Source of the DNA: Bacillota bacterium
GTDB lineage: Bacteria; Bacillota; Limnochordia; DTU087; JAAYGB01
Assembly: GCA_012727955.1 (NCBI GenBank)
Contig: JAAYGB010000066.1
Location: 1-64,000 of the forward strand
Direction: 5' to 3'
DNA length: 64,000 nt
The notes under the pieces were generated by a model that did not search any database, was not told the origin of the DNA, and saw only the letters and a program-made list of their open reading frames with translations. Position numbers and translations under genes: made by a program. The stretch's first letter is position 1; the number at the start of each line of letters is the position of its first letter. Below, piece after piece: positions 49,504-59,065 of this stretch.

Positions 49504-51801
49504 GTGATATGCTTGGGTCAGACAGGATGTAGAATTCATGCAAGACAATGGGCACTTCCTTTGCTGCTTCTCCTTTTCATCCTAGTAGTGGCAACGCCAT
49601 CATCTCAGGCACAGGGCAAGCTGTATGTGCTAATCGTTGATGAATTAACTTGGGACCAGCTCACCGATCAGCGTTATCCCACTCTGGCCGCTCTGGCCAA
49701 GCGCAGTTACGTGGCCTCAATGGTCACCAGAACGGCAGGGGCGACGACAACCCTTAACAGTGTAGCCACCATCGGAGCCAGCGGTCGCTCCTTTGGTACC
49801 GGCAGCATCCAGCTGGCCTTTAACAAAGATACGCCGTTGCAGACCCAAGCGGCGTCGGCAACGGGAACGGAGCTAGTTACCTCAGCCACCGATTCGCCCA
49901 ATCGGGAACAGCAGCCGGCGTTAACGGCTGCCCAAATCTACGAGCGGCGCACCGGGAGATGGCCCCAGGGAGAAATCGTTAACTTGGGGATCGAGGATCT
50001 GCAGCGCCGCAATCAAGGTACGGAGTTTGGGGCGACCCCGGCGGCCTTGGGGACTGTACTGAGGGACAATGATGTAGTGGTGGCGTATCTGGGCAACGGT
50101 GATACCCATCACCCCAACCGTGCCCGATCGGCTCTTTTCATGGACGAGGATGGACAAATCCCACTGGGCAATGTGGAAGTGCCACCCGCCCAGGATCCAG
50201 TCTTTCCCTTTAGTTTGCGGACGGATTTTCTCTCATTGCGGGAGGAAATTGAAGAAGTCAAGGGGCAAGCCGACCTAATAGCCATTGAAATAACAGACCT
50301 AGCTAGAATTAACGGTACAGCCTCACAATACAGCGCCGCCCAGATCGAACTGCTCCGACATCTGGCCCTCACCCATCTGGACTACTTTGTCAATGAAATC
50401 ACTGCACAGCTAGAAGGCAAGGATCAGCTGTTGGTGCTGGTACCCACTCCGCCCGCCTATCGGCTCAATGTCGGAGACACCCTAGTTCCCTTTCTGATCC
50501 ATCGCCCCAATGGGACCGCTGGTCTGGTGGTATCTCCCAGCACCCGGCGATCGGGAGTGATCACCAATCTCGATGTGGGACCAACGATCCTAGCCTGGTT
50601 TGACATACCTGCCCCGGAACGCATGTACGGTCGCCGGGTCAATTTTGTTGATCACCCCAGGGCTTTAGAGCAAACCATCGAGATGCGGGATCGGATTGTT
50701 GCCGTTGCGGCCCAGCGTAACCACTTCTTGCGGGAACTGGTTTATATCAACATTGGGCTCTACATTGCCGCCACTTTATTCATTCTACTACCGGAGATGC
50801 CCCCGTGGTTCGGATATCTCCTGAGGTTAACGTTGCCCATTGCTATGTCTACGCCCTTAGCGTTATTACTGCTGCCTTTGGTGCAGCCAGCAACACCCAC
50901 CCTAGCCTTGGTCTGGGCATTGGGCATCGCTGCCGCCCTTGCCCTTCTCATCCGGTTGTTGACCCGGCGGACCATCGGCGGAATCACCCTGTTGGCCGCC
51001 TTGACCTGTGCGGTAATCCTTTTGGACACGGTGACAGGCGCTAGACTGATGCAAAACTCTGTCCTCGGTTACGATCCTATGGGGGGTGCCCGGTTCTATG
51101 GAATTGGAAATGAATACATGGGCGTGCTGGTGGGGATGGCCATCATCGCCATTGCTCCCCTCGGGGACTGGTTGCCCCGCCTGCAGCGCCGAATACCACT
51201 GCTGGCAGCGGTGTGGTTCGCCCTAGTGGCGGTGGTAATTTCCGTTCCTGTCTTGGGAGCCAATGTCGGTGGCGGCATTGCTGCTGCCGTGGGGTTTGGA
51301 GCCACCTTTCTGCTACTGAAGGGAACTCGCTTTAGCTCCAAATTCCTCCTGGGGATTGCCCTGCTGCCCCTGGCGATGATCCTGATCAATGCTATCGTTG
51401 ATACCGGGCTCATACCAACGGAGACCAGTCACCTTGGTCACACCCTGGGTTTGATCGGGCGGAAGGGTTTCAGTGAAGCCTTTACCATCATCAAGCGGAA
51501 GGTGGGAATGAATCTTAAGCTCTTCCGCTACAGCATCTGGACCAAAGCCCTCTTGGGAGCCCTGGCGGTCATCGCTTGGTTTTCCTACCGTCCCTCTCAT
51601 TTGATGCTGCGCATCAAGGAAAGATATCCCAACTTGGTTCAGGGCTTTGCCGGAACCACGGTGGCAGCGACAACGGCCCTAATTTTCAATGATTCCGGTG
51701 TTGTTGCCGCTGCTTTGGCCCTAAATTACACCGCTTCGGTGATCCTGTTCTTCGGAGTCCAGATTGCTCTTCAGAACCGCTCACTGCAGGAACCCTCCTA
51801 G
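49504..51801 (+). CDS. Large exported/membrane protein: alkaline-phosphatase-like ectodomain plus multi-TM domain
   Basis: About 765 residues. After a signal-like helix (WALPLLLLLFILVVATPSSQ) comes an outer domain of about 360 residues. Its features KLYVLIVDELTWDQL and GVITNLDVGPTILAWFDIPA are typical of the alkaline-phosphatase/sulfatase-like fold, although no full metal set is evident. The second half has about ten TM segments, with the motif ARFYGIGNEYMGVLVGMAII. Such proteins occur widely in Firmicutes without known function. The start may be GTG at 49504 or, better placed behind AGAGGTGAT, TTG at 49513. Plus-strand gene in a minus-strand region; its end overlaps the patatin gene by 21 bases. 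Confidence 0.7.
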   Translation: MICLGQTGCRIHARQWALPLLLLLFILVVATPSSQAQGKLYVLIVDELTWDQLTDQRYPTLAALAKRSYVASMVTRTAGATTTLNSVATIGASGRSFGTGSIQLAFNKDTPLQTQAASATGTELVTSATDSPNREQQPALTAAQIYERRTGRWPQGEIVNLGIEDLQRRNQGTEFGATPAALGTVLRDNDVVVAYLGNGDTHHPNRARSALFMDEDGQIPLGNVEVPPAQDPVFPFSLRTDFLSLREEIEEVKGQADLIAIEITDLARINGTASQYSAAQIELLRHLALTHLDYFVNEITAQLEGKDQLLVLVPTPPAYRLNVGDTLVPFLIHRPNGTAGLVVSPSTRRSGVITNLDVGPTILAWFDIPAPERMYGRRVNFVDHPRALEQTIEMRDRIVAVAAQRNHFLRELVYINIGLYIAATLFILLPEMPPWFGYLLRLTLPIAMSTPLALLLLPLVQPATPTLALVWALGIAAALALLIRLLTRRTIGGITLLAALTCAVILLDTVTGARLMQNSVLGYDPMGGARFYGIGNEYMGVLVGMAIIAIAPLGDWLPRLQRRIPLLAAVWFALVAVVISVPVLGANVGGGIAAAVGFGATFLLLKGTRFSSKFLLGIALLPLAMILINAIVDTGLIPTETSHLGHTLGLIGRKGFSEAFTIIKRKVGMNLKLFRYSIWTKALLGALAVIAWFSYRPSHLMLRIKERYPNLVQGFAGTTVAATTALIFNDSGVVAAALALNYTASVILFFGVQIALQNRSLQEPS

Positions 51802-52665
51802 CAGGTCAGCAAGCTCAGAAACCCGATGGGCAACGCCCAGGAAGCCTGCCCAGATGAGGGCTTCTGCCCCTTCGAAGTTGACCAAGGTGTGCTGAGACAA
51901 ATCCGGCTCAATGACAAAATCCGCCTGAGCGATCTCCCGGCGCTCGTTAGCCCTTTGTAACAGCAGGATAGATTGTGATACCACCTCGGAAAAGCTTTCC
52001 AGTGGACCGGTACTGAGCCGGCAGTTCAGGTCCACAGCAATTACAATATCCGCGCCCATCTCCCGCACCACCGACACCGGCACGTTACATACCAAACCGC
52101 CATCGGCCAGAATCCGGCCCTCATCAACCACAGGAGTATACAACCCAGGAACGGTAGAACTGATCCGCACCGCCCTGGCCACGGAACCCTCACGCAGGGA
52201 CACCGCCTCACCGGTCCGCAGGTCTGTGGCCATTGCCGTCAGAGGGATAGTCAGCTGCTCAAAGGTCAGGTCTCCCAACCAACCCAATACCCAGCGTTCA
52301 ATCCCTGCGGAACTGAGAAGCCCACCCCAGCGCCGCCAGCCCCCTGGTTGAAGCATGAAGAGCCAATTGGTGTCAAAGGCAATCTCCAGCAGTCGATCCA
52401 AGGGAATTCTAGCTGCTGCGGCAGCTCCGGCGATGGACCCGGCACTAGTGCCGGCAATGTAATCAAGGGGCAAGCCCAGAGCTTCGAGGGCTAAGAGGAC
52501 ACCGACATGGGCCAGTCCCCTGGCGCCGCCTCCAGCTAGGGCCAACCCGATCTTCGGCCGAGATGGAAGGCCTTTGAAGCGCTGGATTTGCTCCCTGGTT
52601 TCGAGGGAAATATCCAGAGGATATTGTTCAGGTCTTCTTCGCTCCGTCTCTAGGTGTCTGGGCAC
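51781..52665 (-). CDS. Patatin-like phospholipase (RssA type)
   Basis: A 294-residue serine esterase. The oxyanion loop is LALAGGGARGLAHVGVL, the nucleophile motif IAGTSAGSIAGA (G-T-S-A-G), and the catalytic aspartate in ILADGGLVCNVPV (DGG). It presumably hydrolyses acyl lipids at the membrane; the substrate is unknown. The start is GTG with GGGAGGG before it. Convergent and overlapping by 21 bases with the large membrane-protein gene. Confidence 0.9.
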   Translation of the reverse strand: MPRHLETERRRPEQYPLDISLETREQIQRFKGLPSRPKIGLALAGGGARGLAHVGVLLALEALGLPLDYIAGTSAGSIAGAAAAARIPLDRLLEIAFDTNWLFMLQPGGWRRWGGLLSSAGIERWVLGWLGDLTFEQLTIPLTAMATDLRTGEAVSLREGSVARAVRISSTVPGLYTPVVDEGRILADGGLVCNVPVSVVREMGADIVIAVDLNCRLSTGPLESFSEVVSQSILLLQRANERREIAQADFVIEPDLSQHTLVNFEGAEALIWAGFLGVAHRVSELADLLGGFLQ

Positions 52666-52752
52666 AGGTCGTCCCTCCCGAATTGGTCCTCAAGTTCCCT
52701 TTGTGGTATAATGACCCAAGGTGTCAGTCGCTTTTTCTAGGGGGAGTTCACC

Positions 52753-53322
52753 ATGGATAATCACTTCTTTTCCGCTGAGATCATCGATCGGGCTTACCAG
52801 ATTCTAGCTACAACCACTCCGCTCTCCTTTGACTGCGGCCGGCTATGCGGCAGCATTTGCTGCAGCTCCCAGGCTCCCGGTACCGGAATGATCCTCTTTC
52901 CCGGCGAAGAACGCCGCTACCCCAAAACCTTGCCCTGGGCGGAAATCGAAAAGTACCGTCACATTAGGGTTAATTCTCCTGAGCTGCCACCAGATGTAAC
53001 CGATTTCGATCTTTACCTGCTGCGCTGCCATGGAGTCTGCTCCCGGGAACAACGACCCCTGGCCTGTCGTGTCTTTCCCCTAGCCCCCCTCATCACCGAG
53101 AATGGTGTGATCCGGCTGGTTCTTGATACCGATGGCATGGAAATATGTCCCTTGGTTCACCAGGGGCAAATTAATCGCCTTCGTACCGGCTTTGTCCGGC
53201 AGGTCAGACGAGCCTTTCAGCTGTTGGCAGAGGATCCCCGGATTCGGTTCTGGATGGAAATGGAATCAACCCGACGAGCCCGGCAGATGCAAGAGCCATG
53301 GCATCGACTGGTAGAACTGTAG
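52753..53322 (+). CDS. YkgJ family cysteine-cluster protein
   Basis: A 189-residue protein. The cysteines are in FDCGRLCGSICCSS, LLRCHGVCSREQRPLACRVF and MEICPL, the pattern of the YkgJ family, thought to bind zinc or an Fe-S cluster. RPLACRVFPL is the family signature. Function unknown. Plus-strand gene inside a mainly minus-strand region, divergent from patatin, with GGGGGAG before the ATG. Confidence 0.82.
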   Translation: MDNHFFSAEIIDRAYQILATTTPLSFDCGRLCGSICCSSQAPGTGMILFPGEERRYPKTLPWAEIEKYRHIRVNSPELPPDVTDFDLYLLRCHGVCSREQRPLACRVFPLAPLITENGVIRLVLDTDGMEICPLVHQGQINRLRTGFVRQVRRAFQLLAEDPRIRFWMEMESTRRARQMQEPWHRLVEL

Positions 53323-53340
53323 AATACAAACCTTGTAATT

Positions 53341-53374
53341 AAGGGCCTGCAGCTTTCCCAAGCGGCAGGCCCTT
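53341..53374. terminator. Hairpin between convergent ykgJ-like and pfkB-like genes
   Basis: AAGGGCCTGC (53341-53350) pairs perfectly with GCAGGCCCTT (53365-53374). A small second hairpin ATTGCC/GGCAAT with five T in its loop lies at 53379-53397. Probably serves as terminator for the plus strand, perhaps both. Confidence 0.7.
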
Positions 53375-53406
53375 GTTGATTGCCTATTTTTGGCAATTAG
53401 TGTCCA

Positions 53407-54552
53407 TTAGAAATCTTCGCCGGCATTTTCTGCCCACAGATCCAAGAAGTTCTTCAGATCGGTGAAGCTGGGACTGTGCATGTTACGCACATAGAAGCCG
53501 GAGGTACCCGTTCCCATCACCAAGGCGGACTGGGGATCGAGACCCAGGGCCAATCCCAGGCTGAATCCAGCATTGAAGTTGTCTCCAGCACCGGTGGTGA
53601 GCCTCGGCTTGGAAGTATAGGGTCCATCGGTGGAATAGACCTGCCCGCCGATATAGCAAGCCGCGGAGTTGGTGGGATGGACAACAACGCCGTAAATACC
53701 CATGGCCTTGCCAACGGCCTCGGTGATCTCCTCGAGGGAGACATTCTCCGGAGCGTCGCTGAGTTCAACACCCAGTACTTCGGCAATTGCCGATGCCTCT
53801 CTGCGGTTCAAGCCCAGTACAGCGCGGCCAAAGTTGTTGAACTTCTTAATGGCTTCCATCGCCTGACGAATGTCCTCATTGCTGCGCTTTGCCGGGTCGG
53901 CCAGGTCGAAGAAGATAATCGGATTCTCCTCCAGCTTAGTGTTGGGCAGAACCTCGGTCAACATCTTTTCCCACAGCTCTGTCATGTAAGGAAGCATCGT
54001 CCAGTTGACAAAGGCGATGAGATGCTGGTTGCGCAATAGATCCTTGAACCGGTCCAAACCAATATGTTTGAGGATATTATCCCAATTGACATCATTCATG
54101 GAAATGGTCTTGCCAAGCATCAGCTTTCCGTCCGCGAATTCCAGGGCATCAGTGTGACCGGGTTCGCAAATGGAGATAGCTTCTACCGCCTTGTCAGCCA
54201 TATCCTTGAATACCGGATGGATATCGGGATAACCAATGGCACCGATATATGTAACCTTGGTATCATAGGCAAGCAGGGCATTGGCCATGATGGGACCGTT
54301 GCCACCTAGCTTAACCTGGCGAGGAACCAACTCAACGTTGGCGGACAAACCCGCGGCCTTACCTAGGCGTTCTGCGAAATCTGAGATGGTCTCAACTCTG
54401 GTGTACTCCTCGGGGCTTTGACGTTTGTCGACAACGTCGATAATCTCATCAACAAAACCATCAAAACCAAGGAACATATTCAGTTGGTCCGGTGTCTTAT
54501 CCACCTGATCCAAGGCCTGTCTGGCGGTTTGGATTCTAGTCTTTAGGTCCAT
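53407..54552 (-). CDS. PfkB-family carbohydrate kinase
   Basis: A 381-residue kinase. FLGFDGFVDEIIDVV and VKLGGNGPIMANALLAYDTK are the substrate-side motifs of the ribokinase/PfkB fold, and RLTTGAGDNFNAGFSLGLAL is the GAGD motif with the catalytic aspartate. It is somewhat longer than most PfkB kinases (300-340). Substrate unknown; a sugar is likely. The ATG has GGAGGC upstream at about seven bases. Single gene. Confidence 0.85.
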   Translation of the reverse strand: MDLKTRIQTARQALDQVDKTPDQLNMFLGFDGFVDEIIDVVDKRQSPEEYTRVETISDFAERLGKAAGLSANVELVPRQVKLGGNGPIMANALLAYDTKVTYIGAIGYPDIHPVFKDMADKAVEAISICEPGHTDALEFADGKLMLGKTISMNDVNWDNILKHIGLDRFKDLLRNQHLIAFVNWTMLPYMTELWEKMLTEVLPNTKLEENPIIFFDLADPAKRSNEDIRQAMEAIKKFNNFGRAVLGLNRREASAIAEVLGVELSDAPENVSLEEITEAVGKAMGIYGVVVHPTNSAACYIGGQVYSTDGPYTSKPRLTTGAGDNFNAGFSLGLALGLDPQSALVMGTGTSGFYVRNMHSPSFTDLKNFLDLWAENAGEDF

Positions 54553-54657
54553 GTTACAAGTGCCTCCTTCGTACTGTTTAGCCTTCGCTGATGAACTCGT
54601 CCAAGAGTACTCTATTCATCTTGTGGCGCCCTTTTACCTTCCTAGCCAAGGGAAAAC

Positions 54658-56337
54658 TCAGGAAAAAGCCGAGTTGCCGAGAAACTCCTGAAGAATCGAC
54701 GTTTTCGGCACATCGTCCGGGGCCAAGGGCAAAAAGTAGCTGAGGAACTTCAGCAACCGCTGCGCCTCAGAATACTGCTCACTGGTGGGGGGAATTTCCC
54801 TAAGCAGCGGCTCAACCAAGGGCTTGAGAACCGCTAGTTCATAGGGCAAAGCGGAATTGAACATTACATCGGCATTCTCCTGGAAGGGAAAGATATTCCG
54901 CTCTTCACCTCGGCGAATCCGAGTCCACATGTTCAAGGTTGCCTCCGCACTGTGATTGCGGAACTGGTAATCTCGAAAGATTCTCCTAATCTTGCGCACA
55001 TCGGTGGTGGGAATTCGGTTGTGGGCATCGAGATTTAACTGAGTTAAGCAGCTGATGTAGATTTTGAACTTATGGGCCGCGGGAATGCTTTCCGTCAACC
55101 GGTCATTCAGCCCATGAATTCCTTCTAATATGATGGGCTGGTCGCTGCTAATCTGCAGGGTTCTCCCTTCATACCGGCGACGACCCTCCCGGAAATCAAA
55201 GGTGGGCAGATTAATCGGCTCACCTTGAATCAACTTTGCCAGATCGGAGTTGAACAGTTCCAGGTCGATGGCCTCAATGGATTCAAAGTCATAGTGCCCC
55301 TCTTCGTCTCGGGGTGTTTTCTCTCGGTCCACAAAATAGTCATCCAGGGAAATTGCCACCGGTCGCAGGCCGTTGACTCGCAGATGTAAGCGAAGCCGTT
55401 GGGCAAAGGTTGTCTTCCCCGATGATGATGGCCCGGCAATGAGAATCACTCGGGTTTCGCCATTCTTGACGATGAGATCGGCGATCTCCATTGTCTTCTT
55501 TTCATGGAGCGCTTCCGAGACAAGAATCAGTTCCTTGATGTTGCCGGTTTTGATTATCTTGTTCAAGGAACCGACATATTCTACCCCCTCTACCTGACCC
55601 CAGCGCTCTGCTTCCCGAAAGATTGCCGCCAATTTCGGCTGTTCCTTGTAGGGTGGAATCATCTGGGGACTGTGGCGAGCAGGAATCTGCAGGATAAAGC
55701 CTGGTAAATAGAAGTGCAAACGAAAGCTAGAGATATAACCGGTACTGGGAACTACGTAACTGTAGTAATAGTCCTTGAAATCCAGCAGCGAATACATGGT
55801 ACAGGTTTGGGCCTCGCTGCTGTTGGACTGGCGTCCCTTGAGAAGTTCCACCTTATCCCATTGCTCTAAAGAAGCAAAGTAGTCCAGAGCCTGTTCTAAA
55901 CTCACCGTCTCCTTGCTGATAGGCAGATCTGCCTCTACTAACTCACGCATTCTCCCGGCAATCAGCTTAATCTCCTCGGGACCAATGGGAGAACTCCAAT
56001 GAATTTCTCCATACAGACCGTTGCTTAAGGAGTGCTCGATGGATACCTGTGCTCCCGGGAGGACATCCTGGGTGGCCTTGAGGAGAATCATCACCGCGCT
56101 CCGCTGATAAATCCGTTGACCCGCGGTGCTCCGCAGATCAACGAACTCCACGGTACAGTCGGAGTCAAGGGTGGTATGCAAATCCAGCAACCGATTATCC
56201 ACCATAGCCGCCACGATAACCCCGGTTTCCGGAGTGACAAATTCCTTTGCCAAATCCTCAAGCCGGGTTCCAGCGGGAACTGTCAGAGACTGATTACCCG
56301 GTTTGACAATGACATTGACTGTTGCCTCTTGGACCAT
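54658..56337 (-). CDS. Uridine-kinase-like nucleoside kinase with TGS and tRNA-synthetase-like domains
   Basis: A 559-residue protein. Residues about 5-70 form a TGS domain. A region like the second additional domain of threonyl-tRNA synthetase follows to about 190. From about 290 on there is a phosphoribulokinase/uridine-kinase domain with P-loop LIAGPSSSGKTTFAQRL and the segment ISLDDYFVDREKTPRDEEGH. This fused form is common in Firmicutes and Thermotogae; the natural substrate is uncertain. The start is ATG at 56337 with AGGTGG upstream; in-frame GTG codons at 56346 and 56349 are alternatives. Confidence 0.85.
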   Translation of the reverse strand: MVQEATVNVIVKPGNQSLTVPAGTRLEDLAKEFVTPETGVIVAAMVDNRLLDLHTTLDSDCTVEFVDLRSTAGQRIYQRSAVMILLKATQDVLPGAQVSIEHSLSNGLYGEIHWSSPIGPEEIKLIAGRMRELVEADLPISKETVSLEQALDYFASLEQWDKVELLKGRQSNSSEAQTCTMYSLLDFKDYYYSYVVPSTGYISSFRLHFYLPGFILQIPARHSPQMIPPYKEQPKLAAIFREAERWGQVEGVEYVGSLNKIIKTGNIKELILVSEALHEKKTMEIADLIVKNGETRVILIAGPSSSGKTTFAQRLRLHLRVNGLRPVAISLDDYFVDREKTPRDEEGHYDFESIEAIDLELFNSDLAKLIQGEPINLPTFDFREGRRRYEGRTLQISSDQPIILEGIHGLNDRLTESIPAAHKFKIYISCLTQLNLDAHNRIPTTDVRKIRRIFRDYQFRNHSAEATLNMWTRIRRGEERNIFPFQENADVMFNSALPYELAVLKPLVEPLLREIPPTSEQYSEAQRLLKFLSYFLPLAPDDVPKTSILQEFLGNSAFS

Positions 56338-56434
56338 AGCCACCACCACCTGTTAGGGGATTGGTACAAAGAAACAAGGAGCGAGTCCTTAGGATTAGGT
56401 TTTGCCTTAGCCTTGGCAATATCCTGCCAGTTTG

Positions 56435-57499
56435 TTAGAATACCGGGATCGCCATCGCCGGCGCTGCCAGGGGTTTCAGACTATCGGAGACGGCAGCCAC
56501 AGCTTCATAGGACCAAAGGACCTTGCCCTTGCGGTCTACTAAAAGCACGTCCTCCAGGGCAGCATCGGTGATCAGCGTCAGCTCCGACCCAAGCCTCGTG
56601 GCGTGAACGGGCCGCTGTAACGGCATCCTTTCATCGGCCACGGTAACAGTATCGAGCTTCCAGACAATTTTCCCGCTACCATCGATTTCAAGGACTTGCC
56701 CTTGACCAGGATCGCAAACCAAGTATTCCCCCGTTGCTAACCACTCCACACAAACAGGCTCAATCAAGATTACTTCCGATTCCGTCAGGCCCTCGGCCCC
56801 ATGCTGACGGACAATGTTACCCTGCCTATCGGTCTCTAACACTCTACCATTGAGGGAATCGGCGATGAGGATATTCCCGTTGGCCAGGGGTTGGGCCCAA
56901 GTAGGTCCATAGAGGAGAGTTTGTCGGCCGGGAAAATCCCTCTGACCAAAGCTCCAAATTACCTGCAGACGGTCCCCCGGGGTTGAGATGCCCCCCTGAC
57001 CATCGGCCAAGGCCGGCGCCGTGCCCCCTTGCGACGCTATCTCCGCCACCCAGTGTTGACCGCCATCGGCGTAGAGATAATTGCCGGAATCCAGCTTGAA
57101 AGCCGAGCGAATCACCGGCAACTGTCCCCTGCCTTGATCTTCCGGCAAAACTCGGGTGACCCTAGCAACTTGGAGAGGAGTGTACTCCACTATCAGACCC
57201 TGAGAGGCATCGGCCACAACAACCCGATCGTCCTGACAGTGCTGGACAAAAAGCGGTTGGGACAGAAGCCCCTCGGATATTTCTCCAAGTTGTCCCCTTT
57301 CACCGGCTGACCAGACTAGAGTTCCCTGCAGAGTACAGCCAAAGACCCAGTGATTACCGGCATCGGCGATAAGGATTATCTCCGGCAGGTGAAGGGCAGT
57401 ATCCTCGTTGGCAAAGGCCACAAAGGAGCCGGCAACGCCCATTATTACCAAGAAGATTAATGATAGCTGACATACCGAGCAATGTGAGCAAAAACCCAT
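56435..57499 (-). CDS. Exported beta-propeller-like protein
   Basis: A 354-residue protein. The N-terminus LSLIFLVIMGVAGSFVAFAN is a signal peptide. The rest has five to six repeats of an NHL/PQQ-type blade (IILIADAGNHWVFGC, VVVADASQGLIVEYT, NILIADSLNGRVLETDRQGN, EYLVCDPGQGQVLEIDGSGK). Probably a periplasmic or surface binding propeller without enzyme motifs. Function unknown. Single gene on the minus strand. Confidence 0.7.
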   Translation of the reverse strand: MGFCSHCSVCQLSLIFLVIMGVAGSFVAFANEDTALHLPEIILIADAGNHWVFGCTLQGTLVWSAGERGQLGEISEGLLSQPLFVQHCQDDRVVVADASQGLIVEYTPLQVARVTRVLPEDQGRGQLPVIRSAFKLDSGNYLYADGGQHWVAEIASQGGTAPALADGQGGISTPGDRLQVIWSFGQRDFPGRQTLLYGPTWAQPLANGNILIADSLNGRVLETDRQGNIVRQHGAEGLTESEVILIEPVCVEWLATGEYLVCDPGQGQVLEIDGSGKIVWKLDTVTVADERMPLQRPVHATRLGSELTLITDAALEDVLLVDRKGKVLWSYEAVAAVSDSLKPLAAPAMAIPVF

Positions 57500-57612
57500 G
57501 AAGGATCATCCTCAACCAGTCGCAGCTTGCAGCTGGGACGTGGGATTCTCCTTCATGGCTATTCCAAATTACCGGAAGATATACCACGGGAATTGGTCTT
57601 GGTTAACACAAC

Positions 57613-58065
57613 CTAGAGCAAAGGCCGACGATTAGTTCTCAGGTTAACTCCGATCCGAAAAACAGAACCCGTCAAGACAACTCCGGCAGCAATTGCTCCG
57701 GCTAAGAACAGGGTCGTAGTGGCGCTGGTGATGCCCCGTTCCCATTGGGACTCCAGAAAATATAACATCGTCAAGTAGGCGTCGGCTCCCGGGACCAGGG
57801 TAATCAGCCCCGGTACCAAGAAGGCTGTCACGGGAGCTCGAAATCTCCGGGCGCAAATCTCACTGCCCAAACCCACCGCAATCCCACCAAAAAAAGCACC
57901 GACGATTCGATTGCCGGGAAAAAGAGCCATTCCCACCAGATAACCGCCCCAGGTTCCCGCTCCCACGAAGCCCCCAGCCAGGAGATAACGACGGGGAACC
58001 TGAGCGACAACGCCGTAGGAGTATCCGACGACAAAGCTTGCCAACAATTGGAGGAGCGCTTTCAT
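57613..58065 (-). CDS. Threonine/serine exporter, small (ThrE_2/DUF3815-type) subunit
   Basis: A 150-residue membrane protein with four or five TM segments (LLQLLASFVVGYSYGVVAQV, FVGAGTWGGYLVGMAL, FLVPGLITLVPGADAY). PGLITLVPGADAYLTM matches the second half of ThrE-type exporters. It starts two bases after the stop of the larger ThrE part, which fits a split two-gene exporter. Confidence 0.85.
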   Translation of the reverse strand: MKALLQLLASFVVGYSYGVVAQVPRRYLLAGGFVGAGTWGGYLVGMALFPGNRIVGAFFGGIAVGLGSEICARRFRAPVTAFLVPGLITLVPGADAYLTMLYFLESQWERGITSATTTLFLAGAIAAGVVLTGSVFRIGVNLRTNRRPLL

Positions 58066-58067
58066 GA

Positions 58068-58859
58068 CTATACCACTCCCCCTAGGCCAAAGACTGCAGC
58101 CACACCAACGGCGATGGCTAGAGCCACCATGAGAGCTTCAGCGGCGCGACTTACCCCTGAAACCAGTTCTCCAGACATCACGTCACGCACAGCACCGGTG
58201 ATAACCGCTCCCGGCACCAATACCATAAGCCCACCCAGGATTACTGCATCCCGACTGCAGGTCGCCGAAACCGTGGTGGCAATTAATCCCCAGATGGCGG
58301 CAATCACCCCACCCAGGGACGAGCGGAGAAACATATTAACTCCCCAACGCCGAAGAAAATAAGAGCTAGTAGAAAGTGAATAACCACACAAGAGAGCAAA
58401 GAGCATATCAAGGGCTTTACCTTGGAAGAGGTGGGCAAAGGCGCCACTGAAGATTCCCGCCGCTATCGCCACCACGGCCGGAGTGTAGGCTAACCGATTC
58501 CTTTTTACGGCGCACAGCTTGTCCCAGGCCTGAAAGACATCGCTTTTTCCTTCGGCCAGGTCCCGAGACATACTGTTGATCGCGGTAATCACCGCGATAT
58601 TGTTCTCTATGTAGCGAATTCGGCGCACCGTTGTGAAGGAGGCACCATCGGCATCCTCCATCGCGGCAAAAAGACCCGTGGGAGTAACAAAGGCATCAAT
58701 CTTCTTCGCTCCTACGGCCCGGCCAATTCGCTCAACGGTATCCTCCACCCGGGCTGTCTCCGCCCCTGCCCCCAACAATTCCACACCGGCCTCAACGGCT
58801 AGCCTCCAACCCAGACAAATAACGTCGGTGCTCGGTGCAGCTGCAACCTGTTGTTTCAT
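58068..58859 (-). CDS. Threonine/serine exporter, large (ThrE/DUF1212-type) subunit
   Basis: A 263-residue protein. The soluble start (VEAGVELLGAGAETARVEDT followed by VERIGRAVG) is the ThrE DUF1212 signature, thought to be a hydrolase-like cytosolic part. Five TM segments follow. It works with the small subunit encoded next. The ATG at 58859 is taken because GGAGA lies seven bases before it. Confidence 0.88.
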   Translation of the reverse strand: MKQQVAAAPSTDVICLGWRLAVEAGVELLGAGAETARVEDTVERIGRAVGAKKIDAFVTPTGLFAAMEDADGASFTTVRRIRYIENNIAVITAINSMSRDLAEGKSDVFQAWDKLCAVKRNRLAYTPAVVAIAAGIFSGAFAHLFQGKALDMLFALLCGYSLSTSSYFLRRWGVNMFLRSSLGGVIAAIWGLIATTVSATCSRDAVILGGLMVLVPGAVITGAVRDVMSGELVSGVSRAAEALMVALAIAVGVAAVFGLGGVV

Positions 58860-59065
58860 TATAGTATCTCCGTTTCTTTCCATGATCCTTCCCATCCTAT
58901 TATCGGGCTTTCGCCACCCAGGGTCAATATCTCACCGCTGTCAGCGGAAAAACAAGGGTCTTTGCCAGTTTCCGCCGAAACATCCTAGGGATCCCTGGTG
59001 CATTGTTGCTGATGGTTTCGGGTATAGAGACACATGGAGAGTTTCCAGGAAGAGGTGCTGCATTA

